From assembly GCA_900540865.1 (NCBI GenBank), contig UQHH01000061.1, positions 1-17,037 on the forward strand: a stretch of 17,037 nt of DNA, given 5' to 3'. Every line of letters starts with the position of its first letter. Within the stretch, counting starts at the first letter, position 1. A program made the position numbers and the translations under genes. This document shows positions 1 through 5,870 of the stretch, one piece after another. This DNA is from an uncultured Oscillospiraceae bacterium (GTDB taxonomy: Bacteria > Bacillota > Clostridia > Oscillospirales > Acutalibacteraceae). The notes below the pieces were generated by a model that saw only the letters and a list, made by a program, of their open reading frames with translations, was not told where the DNA came from and ran no database searches.

Positions 1-9
1 TGCGCAGGA

Positions 10-63
10 AGAAACAGGGAGCAATGCGAAGCGCCCCAAGCGAGCAGGGCGACCTTTGTTTCT
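10..63 (+). repeat. Structured repeat element, copy 1
   Basis: A 40-bp core at 15-54 matches 255-294 at 35 of 40 positions with no gaps. The core is enclosed by a 7-bp stem pairing 10-16 (AGAAACA) with 57-63 (TGTTTCT). Inside, GGGAGC at 17-22 can pair with GCGCCC at 31-36 around an A-G mismatch. In the second copy the outer stem is kept although its sequence differs, which argues for selection on a folded RNA or a single-stranded DNA hairpin. The open frames across it are rich in Arg, Ser and Gly and look spurious. The left edge may continue outside the window. I do not recognise the family. Confidence 0.6.
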
Positions 64-71
64 GACCGGTT

Positions 72-104
72 AGGTCGTTGGTTCGAGTCCAACTTGGGGA
101 GCCA
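72..104 (+). pseudogene. tRNA 3' fragment (variable loop, T-arm, acceptor strand, CCA)
   Basis: GTTGG at 77-81, loop TTCGAGT at 82-88 and CCAAC at 89-93 form a perfect T-arm. The 3' acceptor strand TTGGGGA follows at 94-100, then discriminator G101 and an encoded CCA at 102-104. The matching 5' acceptor strand would be TCCCCAA, but 1-60 shows no D-arm with GCTC/GAGC pairing and no anticodon stem that fits. The acceptor and T-arm resemble clostridial tRNA-Asn (from memory). It is either the 3' part of a tRNA interrupted by the repeat element, or a copied tail as at 315-334. No complete tRNA can be drawn within the window. Confidence 0.55.
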
Positions 105-145
105 AAGAAAAAGACCGCCCGAATTGGGCGGTCTTTTTCTTTGGC
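101..145 (+). terminator. Perfect 20-bp inverted repeat, terminator-like, overlapping the tRNA CCA end
   Basis: Positions 101-120 and 126-145 are exact reverse complements around the loop GAATT. The stem has a CCGCCC/GGGCGG core flanked by A- and T-rich arms, so it would terminate transcription in either direction. Its outermost bases are the discriminator and CCA of the tRNA fragment, so the tRNA tail and its terminator are fused with no spacer. Confidence 0.75.
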
Positions 146-179
146 TTGTCCTAAAGGTTATTCTCAAACCAGAGGACGA

Positions 180-239
180 CCCTGCGGTTCCGCAGGGCAG
201 CAAGCCCGACCGCCGCCAGTGGCGGAAGAAGGGAGGGCT
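180..239 (+). other. Hairpin-rich spacer between the repeat copies
   Basis: CCCTGCGG at 180-187 and CCGCAGGG at 190-197 pair perfectly around TT. Next, AGCCC at 203-207 pairs with GGGCT at 235-239, enclosing CCGCC at 210-214 paired with GGCGG at 221-225. With the element at 250-302 this gives at least four consecutive helices, more than expected for junk spacer and compatible with a structured RNA. No coding signal was seen. Confidence 0.4.
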
Positions 240-249
240 GTGCTGGCGC

Positions 250-334
250 AGCAGCAGGGAGCATCGCGAAGCGCTCCAAGCGAGCGAGGCGACCATGCTG
301 CAAGAGTGCCGGAAGGTTCGAGTCCAACTTGGGG
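250..334 (+). repeat. Structured repeat element, copy 2, with tRNA 3' tail
   Basis: The core at 255-294 aligns with 15-54 at an offset of exactly 240 bp. Its outer stem is GCAGCA at 251-256 with TGCTGC at 296-301. Two base pairs differ from copy 1 by compensatory change on both strands: 12-61 A-T becomes 252-300 C-G, and 14-59 A-T becomes 254-298 G-C. About 13 bases later, positions 315-334 repeat 80-99 exactly (T-loop, 3' T-stem and TTGGGG). The discriminator and CCA are missing here, and the 5' T-stem is broken, so this tail cannot be a working tRNA. Confidence 0.6.
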
Positions 335-346
335 TCTGAGCGAAAA

Positions 347-371
347 GAAAACGGTCCGGTGGACCGTTTTC
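347..371 (+). terminator. Hairpin terminator after repeat copy 2
   Basis: An 11-bp perfect stem pairs 347-357 with 361-371 around the loop GGT, ending in TTTTC. It occupies the same place relative to copy 2 as the hairpin at 101-145 does to copy 1, so the unit appears to be element, tRNA tail, terminator. Further folds follow: CAGCCA near 385 can pair with TGGCTG near 410 around CCGC/GCGG. Confidence 0.6.
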
Positions 372-469
372 AGCGAAGAGCGTTACAGCCAGTACCGCGC
401 CGCAGGCGGGGTGGCTGCAGCCGACTTTTTAATGAAAAGATATACAAAAACTCCTGCACACTGCTTCAG

Positions 470-496
470 AACGCTTGCCTTATGGCAGGCGTTTTT
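470..496 (+). terminator. Rho-independent terminator
   Basis: AACGCTTGCC at 470-479 pairs with GGCAGGCGTT at 484-493 through one T-G wobble, and a run of five T ends at 496. No protein gene precedes it, so it presumably ends a transcript from the structured region at 1-420. Confidence 0.6.
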
Positions 497-537
497 CTCT
501 TGCAGAAACACAGACCCTAAGGCTTTATAAGACAAAA

Positions 538-560
538 AAGAGGGCTGTAATCAGCCCTCT
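538..560 (-). terminator. Terminator of the 551-808 gene
   Basis: AGAGGGCTG and CAGCCCTCT form a 9-bp perfect stem around TAAT. On the minus strand it is followed by a run of six T. The TGA stop of the preceding small gene (551-553) lies in the loop-proximal end of the hairpin. Confidence 0.8.
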
Positions 561-808
561 ATCGATTGATTCCATTCAGATAACCATTTGTGCTTGTCTT
601 TTGCTACTGCATCTACAATTGACCTGCCAGAATCAAATCTGTCGAATGTCCCGGAAGAAATTTCATTTAAAACCATATTGAGTATTTTCTCATAATACTG
701 TTCCGGATTCGTATTGCTTCCTGTTTGAGAAAAATATTGTTGTGTTTCCTGCTGAGAGAAACTGGCGTATATATCCTTGACTTCCTGCATTAATCTTTCG
801 CGGTCCAT
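551..808 (-). CDS. Small hypothetical protein, 85 aa
   Basis: The function is not recognised. The ATG at 808-806 is preceded on the minus strand by AAGGAG (complement of 815-820) at 6 nt spacing, and the gene ends inside a strong terminator, so it is very likely real and expressed alone. The product is soluble, acidic and predicted mostly helical, with no signal peptide, membrane segment or cysteine. The N-terminal part (MDRERLMQEVKDIYASF) is amphipathic, followed by a Gln- and Tyr-rich stretch and a charged C-terminal helix. It resembles short uncharacterised clostridial proteins that I cannot name. A possible -10 (TATAAT, complement of 880-885) lies about 70 bp upstream without a convincing -35. 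Confidence 0.7.
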   Translation of the reverse strand: MDRERLMQEVKDIYASFSQQETQQYFSQTGSNTNPEQYYEKILNMVLNEISSGTFDRFDSGRSIVDAVAKDKHKWLSEWNQSIEG

Positions 809-875
809 GGTTATCTCCTTTTTTGAATTCTTTAATTTTAGTGTGGCTTCTCTTTACAAGTTTATACAACTAATT

Positions 876-1082
876 CTACATTATATCTAATCCATCAGTC
901 GGCATATAATTTGTGACCTCGGACGGAATGAGTTTTTGTTTTACTGTTATAGCAAATAGTTTGCTGTCATTTTCTTCGGACAAAGCTCCTGCGGTATCCT
1001 GAAGCTGAATCAAGGATAGGAAATAATCAAACCCAAAACAATTCTGTTTCCTCTGATTTTTCAGCAAAAAACGGACAACCAT
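876..1082 (-). pseudogene. Possible remnant of a gene C-terminus
   Basis: This 68-codon frame has no ribosome binding site, and its first codon lies inside the loop of the cotH terminator, so it is unlikely to be translated as it stands. From about residue 19 the translation has ordinary protein composition (for example ALSEENDSKLFAITVKQ), unlike the low-complexity sequence around it. It may be the decayed end of a lost gene, or chance. The rest of the 809-1115 interval holds only the possible promoter of the 551-808 gene and the terminator at 1066-1099. Confidence 0.2.
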
Positions 1083-1099
1083 ATAGTCGTCCGTTTTTT
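1066..1099 (-). terminator. Bidirectional terminator downstream of the CotH-dockerin gene
   Basis: AAAAAACGGAC at 1066-1076 and GTCCGTTTTTT at 1089-1099 form an 11-bp perfect stem with a 12-nt loop and U-tracts in both directions. It begins 17 nt after the stop codon at 1116-1118. Confidence 0.8.
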
Positions 1100-1115
1100 A
1101 ATTATTATATTTTCG

Positions 1116-4100
1116 TTATGCCACCGTTTTTCGCGGCTGTCCAATGCCGTAATCGTTTGAATACCGGGCCAAATACTGCATGACAAAAAGCACATCGGCT
1201 ATGCTGACATCCCCGTCGTAATTTATATCAGCAGCTAGCAAACCGATGCCAGTGAGAGCTTTTACCTTCGCCAAATGCTTTTGCATCGACAGAACATCCG
1301 CGAGATTGACCGTTCCGTTTTCATCTGCGTCGCCCACTAAAACAGTAACGGACGTATTCGGATTGTAGGCAACGGTTGCACAGCTGTATTTTCCGCCTCC
1401 GTTATGCTCCAGCGCAATATGGATTTTGTTTTCAAAATCCGGCGCGTTAAGGTCATATGTCTGCTGTCCTTCGCCATTATTATAGAGAACCCGGTCGTAG
1501 CCCGCGGGCAAAACAGCCTTGTAAATATTATTTCCTACATGTGTCATATCCCGGCCGGGCCACTTAAACGCTTCTCCGTCTGAATTCCAGGTATAGAAGT
1601 TCACCGTCGTCCATTTCGTGGCTGAGTTGTCAAAATATACGACCCGCTTGATTTGGGACAGTATTTCTTTTTTTGCCGCTTCCTTTGCAAGAGCGGCATC
1701 TGAGACAGAAGCGGCATTTTGTATTTTCCTGATACCGTTTTGCAGGCTCTCGGTAAGACCAAGGAGCTCTTCCTCTGTGTAATTATCGGGGTTGATAGTA
1801 GCTATTAAATCCCTCAACTCATCGGAAAATTGCGATACAGCACTTGTGAGCCCTTGCGTAGTGCCCTGATACGCGGTCCAAATGCCGTCCACGCCCGACA
1901 CAGTGCTCTGGTATCCGGGACCATTGTTCGTGAAAATAAGATTGTCGTGAGCGCGGATTCTTTGCGTCGCAAGCTGTGGATAGCCATTGTTGTTAAAAAT
2001 AATCCAGTCATATCCGGCGGGAATAGTCGCCATATAAATATCACCGCTTACTCTCGTCATTGCTTTTCCCGGCCATTGCTCTTCAAAGCCTTGGCCGCCC
2101 CATATGTAATAATGGGGGACGGACCATTTGGTGCTCGAGTTGTCATAATAGACTGTCCGTATTGTTTTACCGTCGTGCGGCTCAGAGAAAAAGTGGCTGA
2201 TAAAGTAATCGTACTCCTGCAATACAGCCGCGATTTCCGCGCATGAAACGGCGGACTCTATTTTGCCCAGCACATTGCGTTTTTTGCTTTCAAACCTTAC
2301 TTTTTCATCATCCGTCAATGCGTATACGGGCATTTTGTAAGACATTGTCTCTACATCTATTTTTGCTCCGCTGATGTTTTCCGCAGCCGCTGCCACAAAT
2401 CCCGCGCTGCTAAAAAAATCCGTCCTGCTGGCTATAAAGTTTTGCAGCTGGCTGATGCCCGCATCCAAACCGGCGCGGTTCCATCTTTTTTGGTTCAGCG
2501 CATAGGAGGAAGCAACCGATTCGCCGTAATCGCCGAGGCTTTTTAATATACCGCTGCTGCTTTGGCTTTCACCGAGTAAAACGCGCACCGCAGGATATAC
2601 GTTGCTCGTCCACTGCTTTAGCACAAGCTCTTGAAAATCGCTGTGCATACAAAGCGCCGAATAAATGGTATGCTCCGCATCGCTGATTCGCCTGCTCTGG
2701 TTTACCCACCATGCGTAAGGGTCGCTCAGGTCGACGCCATGCTGCGTACCCAGGAATCCCAATCCGGCGTCCCAGTCCCACGTCGGGCCTGAATGGAGCT
2801 TTCCGTCGCCGGCTTTGTCGGTATCCTTCCAAAAATAGCAGCTGTTCCTGCCCGCGTCGACGTTGATGGCAAGCTCCTGTAACAGGTAGAATTTCGCCGC
2901 CGCCTGTGCGTCGATATATTCAGTATAATACCTACCCTTGGAATTGTAGCCTGTTTCGGAGTAAATGGCTTCCTCCATATCCTCAACAAAGCCCTTGATA
3001 TACGCAACCTGTTCTCTCGACGCGTTTTCAGGCGACTTAATCGTCACTCTTTGCCCGCGCTTCGTTACAAAACCGCTGGGCTCGCTGTAATAGCGGTAGT
3101 CGTCAAATTCCAGCAGGTATCCACCGGTAATATCGTCCGGGTTATTGGGGATTTCATAGCCCTTCATCGAGTCTGTCTCAGGGTCGTTCGGGCCAAAACG
3201 CGGGTAGCTTTCCAGCTCCTCCGAATTCACGTCCTCCGTTTTTTTGGAAAGGTCGGTAATCTTCACAAGATTGTTTTTTCCAATGTCTACCCGCTCAATT
3301 AGCTGGTATATGCCGAAATACTCACCGTTGATTACCAAGTCGATATACTCAGAATGCGGCGAATACTGCAAACCGATATCGTTTGCGAGGTCGTGCATGA
3401 TTTTATGCCGGAATACGGTCGGCTCGCTGTGAACAGCCAGCAGGCTCCACTTTTTGCTGGAATCCATTCCCAGCAAGGATGCGGCGGAGGGCAGCTTTAT
3501 GTTATACGGCTTTTTGTCCAACGTCCAGGAGGTATTGCCGCGGCCCTTGATATGCTCGAGCGCCCCGTCATATTGTGCCGCTGCTTCCCCTTTTTCCGCC
3601 AGCATCATTTTACCCGGCATCTTCAGTTCTTTGTCCTGGTGGACAAGGGAGAGGTCGCCTTCCGTCGTGATAAACATGGCGGGCAAATCCTCCGCCTTCA
3701 TTACCACAATATCGTAGCGCCTGCCGTTGTTTGTCAAAACAAACTCCCCGCCGTTTGAGGCGCTGAATGCCGCGGTCGGCTCACCATTTACAAGCACCGT
3801 TTCACCAACACGTACCTCGCCGTCGAAGGTATGCCATACGGTCAGGTTTTCTAAATCCGCGGTCGACGGCAAAAACAGATAATACTTGCCATCCTTATCC
3901 TTATACCATTCTATTGCGGAAATATCAGAAGATACCAGCGCCGAACCGTCAGCCCACAGCGTGTTGGGCGCGCCGTTTAAAACATATTCGGGTGTTTTTT
4001 TGTCATTGCCGCCCTTGTAATCCCACGCACCGTCGTCAAGACAGCGGGGAATAAATAACGGATCGCCGAGGTCAGACGTCCTGAAATCCACCTGCTGAAA

Positions 4101-4859
4101 ATCCGCAAGGTTGTTGTCCGTATCAATATAACGTTCGCCGTCATCGCTTAAACGCACATAGCCCTTTTGCTTGGACTGCGCATCAGACGCGCCCTGCATG
4201 ATGCACGCGGTTTCATAACCGTCCGCCTGCTGTGAAGGGACAGTCGGCGCGCCGTCATTGCCGGAAACGCCGAACATATCAACATAGCCTTCTGCCTGAC
4301 CTGCTCCATCACCGTCAAAAGGATTATGAAGCGAAGAGGAAAGCTGCGTTTGGTTTGCCATGATAACTACCTTAACGCCTTTTGCGTGAAGCTTTGCAAG
4401 CGGCAGGCCGAAGCTTTGGTCAAACGCTTTTCCTGTAAGGTCAAGGCGTCCTTTTGTGCCGGTGCCGCCCGCTGAACCGCTTTCGTCACCCATGTTGACA
4501 AGGAACGAATGGCGCGCCGGTATTTCACCCGCAAGGTCGAGCTTTTCCCAGCCGGGTGTTTTTTCTGTATCCATACATTTGTACTGCAGGGAATAGGTTC
4601 CCGTAAGGCTCACGCCGAAATCGTTGGGGTTGTAAATTTCAACAAAGCTGTGTGTTCCGGCGGACGAGCTGTCCGTCCCGAAATAGACCATACCGAGCAC
4701 CAGCTTTGCCGGTTCGGAATTATTCTTTTCCTGTACCGGGCTGTCCGGCAGGGCCGTTTGGGATACCGCGTGTATGGCTGGAATTTGCATTGCGAACAGC
4801 ATACAAACGGTCAGGAGCAGCGATATAAATAATGTGATGCCGCGTCTTTTTGTATTCAC
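1116..4859 (-). CDS. Secreted CotH-kinase protein with lamin-tail, CBM26-like and dockerin modules, 1247 aa
   Basis: Start is GTG (4859-4857) after an AAAGGG site 11 nt upstream. Residues 1-31 form a signal peptide (KRR, hydrophobic core, IHA cleavage region). Residues about 50-200 resemble a lamin-tail domain (SFVEIYNPND). Residues about 393-810 are a CotH domain: GRGNTSW (439-445), KKPYNIKL (449-456) and the acidic TWDWD motif (693-697). Two CBM26-like modules start at RTVYYDNSSTKW (901-912) and RVVYFDNSATKW (1072-1083), each with a WPG motif. The second keeps the NNG...QTYDL end; the first has diverged there. Residues 1174-1234 are a type I dockerin with two calcium loops (GDADENGTVN and ADINYDGDVS). 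CotH of Bacillus is an atypical protein kinase; here it is exported and probably docked to a cohesin scaffold on the cell surface. Substrate unknown. No cohesin gene is in the window, and the gene is monocistronic. Confidence 0.93.
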   Translation of the reverse strand: MNTKRRGITLFISLLLTVCMLFAMQIPAIHAVSQTALPDSPVQEKNNSEPAKLVLGMVYFGTDSSSAGTHSFVEIYNPNDFGVSLTGTYSLQYKCMDTEKTPGWEKLDLAGEIPARHSFLVNMGDESGSAGGTGTKGRLDLTGKAFDQSFGLPLAKLHAKGVKVVIMANQTQLSSSLHNPFDGDGAGQAEGYVDMFGVSGNDGAPTVPSQQADGYETACIMQGASDAQSKQKGYVRLSDDGERYIDTDNNLADFQQVDFRTSDLGDPLFIPRCLDDGAWDYKGGNDKKTPEYVLNGAPNTLWADGSALVSSDISAIEWYKDKDGKYYLFLPSTADLENLTVWHTFDGEVRVGETVLVNGEPTAAFSASNGGEFVLTNNGRRYDIVVMKAEDLPAMFITTEGDLSLVHQDKELKMPGKMMLAEKGEAAAQYDGALEHIKGRGNTSWTLDKKPYNIKLPSAASLLGMDSSKKWSLLAVHSEPTVFRHKIMHDLANDIGLQYSPHSEYIDLVINGEYFGIYQLIERVDIGKNNLVKITDLSKKTEDVNSEELESYPRFGPNDPETDSMKGYEIPNNPDDITGGYLLEFDDYRYYSEPSGFVTKRGQRVTIKSPENASREQVAYIKGFVEDMEEAIYSETGYNSKGRYYTEYIDAQAAAKFYLLQELAINVDAGRNSCYFWKDTDKAGDGKLHSGPTWDWDAGLGFLGTQHGVDLSDPYAWWVNQSRRISDAEHTIYSALCMHSDFQELVLKQWTSNVYPAVRVLLGESQSSSGILKSLGDYGESVASSYALNQKRWNRAGLDAGISQLQNFIASRTDFFSSAGFVAAAAENISGAKIDVETMSYKMPVYALTDDEKVRFESKKRNVLGKIESAVSCAEIAAVLQEYDYFISHFFSEPHDGKTIRTVYYDNSSTKWSVPHYYIWGGQGFEEQWPGKAMTRVSGDIYMATIPAGYDWIIFNNNGYPQLATQRIRAHDNLIFTNNGPGYQSTVSGVDGIWTAYQGTTQGLTSAVSQFSDELRDLIATINPDNYTEEELLGLTESLQNGIRKIQNAASVSDAALAKEAAKKEILSQIKRVVYFDNSATKWTTVNFYTWNSDGEAFKWPGRDMTHVGNNIYKAVLPAGYDRVLYNNGEGQQTYDLNAPDFENKIHIALEHNGGGKYSCATVAYNPNTSVTVLVGDADENGTVNLADVLSMQKHLAKVKALTGIGLLAADINYDGDVSIADVLFVMQYLARYSNDYGIGQPRKTVA

Positions 4860-4901
4860 CTGGTATCAATCCCTTTCTGTTCTTGGGTCTTGGACTCTTT
4901 C

Positions 4902-4930
4902 ATTATAAAGAAACAATTGTTGGAAGTAAA
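4902..4930 (-). promoter_or_regulatory. Promoter of the CotH-dockerin gene
   Basis: On the minus strand TTTACT (complement of 4925-4930) and a consensus TATAAT (4902-4907) are separated by exactly 17 bp. The spacer contains the 10-bp palindrome AACAATTGTT at 4912-4921, a possible operator. The weak -35 with a perfect -10 would suit an activated or repressible promoter. Confidence 0.65.
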
Positions 4931-4970
4931 GCAAAAAGAGTGTGCGGTTAGCTCGTTACTGAAAAAGTTT

Positions 4971-4995
4971 GTTGATAAATTTTGTTTATATCAAC
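4971..4995. promoter_or_regulatory. Inverted repeat in the divergent intergenic region
   Basis: GTTGATA at 4971-4977 and TATCAAC at 4989-4995 are an exact 7-bp inverted repeat with an 11-bp spacer, lying between the divergent promoters of the CotH gene and the response regulator. It could be a dimeric regulator site. It has no U-tract and is not a terminator. Confidence 0.35.
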
Positions 4996-5050
4996 CAATT
5001 AGGCGGCCGTTCTTTCCATTGGAAAATTGCGGTGTTTGGAAGATGCGTTA

Positions 5051-5079
5051 TTGTCCGGGCTTTTAAAACATGTTATAAT
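5051..5079 (+). promoter_or_regulatory. Promoter of the response regulator gene
   Basis: TTGTCC at 5051-5056 and TATAAT at 5074-5079 are separated by 17 bp. The expected start, near 5086, leaves a leader of about 35 nt before the ATG at 5120. This also shows that the upstream in-frame ATG at 5027 cannot be the start from this promoter. Confidence 0.7.
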
Positions 5080-5119
5080 GGGCAGAAATGAGGCTAAATT
5101 TGCTTGGACGGGAGCGCTT

Positions 5120-5782
5120 ATGAAACGGATATTAATTATCGACGACGACGTTTATATTGGAAATATGCTGGAACAAGCCCTAATAAAAGAGGGCTACGGC
5201 GTCGAGCGCGCATACTCCGGAACAGAGGCTTTGCTGCTGCTGTCCCGCTCCCGGCCGGATTTGGCGCTGCTCGATTTAATGCTGCCCGGCTTATCAGGCG
5301 AAGAGGTTCTGCCGAAACTCAAGGGGATACCCGTCATCATAATCAGCGCGAAAATTGAAGTTGAAGCTAAAGTAAACCTGCTGCTCAGCGGCGCTGCGGA
5401 TTATATCACAAAGCCCTTCCATCTCAAAGAGCTGCTTGCGAGAATCGCCGTACAGCTGCGCGCCGGCCAGGCGGAGGAGAGTACGAGCCTCAGATACGGC
5501 TGCTTGTCTCTTGATATTGGGAAACATGAGGTTTACGCGGGCGGTAAAGAGGTTCACCTGACCAAAACGGAATTTGCTATTTTAAAATTATTGATGAAAA
5601 ACCCGGCGCAGGTAATCACCAAGTCCCGAATTCTCGATTGTATCAGCGAGGATACGCCCGATTGTGTGGAAAGCTCCTTAAAGGTACATGTGAGCAACCT
5701 GCGCAGGAAGCTGCGCAGCGCTTCAGGCGGCGATTATATCGAGGCGGTGTGGGGAATCGGCTTTAAGCTCCGGGAACAGTAA
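5120..5782 (+). CDS. OmpR/PhoB-family response regulator, 220 aa
   Basis: The start is MKRILIIDDD at 5120, supported by GGGAG at 5110-5114 and by the promoter at 5051-5079; the frame is open further upstream but those codons lie before the transcript start. The receiver domain (1-115) has the acidic pocket DDD (8-10), phospho-acceptor D52 in LLDLMLPG, S76 and K98 in TKPF. The winged-helix effector domain (126-219) has the usual recognition-helix region SSLKVHVSNLRRKLR and wing WGIGFKL. Length is standard. It is followed after 88 nt by the ABC transporter genes, then a histidine kinase, so it most likely controls that transporter. The direct repeats at 5810-5827 are its best candidate binding site. 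Its own promoter lets it be made independently of the transporter. Confidence 0.93.
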   Translation: MKRILIIDDDVYIGNMLEQALIKEGYGVERAYSGTEALLLLSRSRPDLALLDLMLPGLSGEEVLPKLKGIPVIIISAKIEVEAKVNLLLSGAADYITKPFHLKELLARIAVQLRAGQAEESTSLRYGCLSLDIGKHEVYAGGKEVHLTKTEFAILKLLMKNPAQVITKSRILDCISEDTPDCVESSLKVHVSNLRRKLRSASGGDYIEAVWGIGFKLREQ

Positions 5783-5797
5783 CATCTTTCCTTTTTC

Positions 5798-5842
5798 TTT
5801 ACGGTTTTCTTAACCGCTGCCTTAACCATATCGTGCTAAAAT
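5798..5842 (+). promoter_or_regulatory. Transporter promoter with 12-bp-period direct repeats
   Basis: CTTAACC occurs at 5809-5815 and again at 5821-5827, 12 bp apart, and TTTACGG one period earlier (5798-5804) looks like a degenerate third copy. A -10 (TAAAAT, 5837-5842) follows, but no good -35 exists at the proper spacing (5814-5819 reads CCGCTG). This is the pattern of an activator-dependent promoter with tandem OmpR/PhoB-family half-sites over the -35 region. The usual family period is 11 bp, so the 12-bp period is slightly off. The AAAGGAGG site at 5856-5863 serves the next gene. Confidence 0.5.
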
Positions 5843-5870
5843 CAATACATCAATCAAAGGAGGCATCGAT

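Noticed and set aside
29..104. A complete tRNA gene ending at CCA 104
   Set aside because: Only the T-arm and the 3' acceptor strand fit. CCCCAA at 34-39 could pair with the acceptor, but no D-arm or anticodon stem forms between, so I call only a 3' fragment.
10..302. CRISPR array or integron attC sites
   Set aside because: There are only two copies, 240 bp apart, with no short regular spacers and no cas or integrase gene; the fold does not show the attC core sites.
80..334. attL/attR of an integrative element
   Set aside because: The 20-bp direct repeat is tRNA-derived as in real att sites, but the enclosed 235 bp carry no genes and no integrase is visible; kept only as a hypothesis.
78..530. 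Overlapping plus-strand frames of up to 150 codons in the first 530 bases
   Set aside because: They run through the tRNA tail, perfect hairpins and repeat cores, have no ribosome sites and give Arg/Ser/Gly/Pro-rich translations; the sequence is better explained as structured non-coding DNA or RNA.
1830..2246. 138-codon plus-strand frame inside the CotH gene
   Set aside because: It is a shadow frame opposite the CBM26-like modules, without start signals.
5027..5119. N-terminal extension of the response regulator
   Set aside because: The frame is open, but the region contains the gene's promoter (5051-5079), and the family starts at MKRILIIDDD, which has its own ribosome site.
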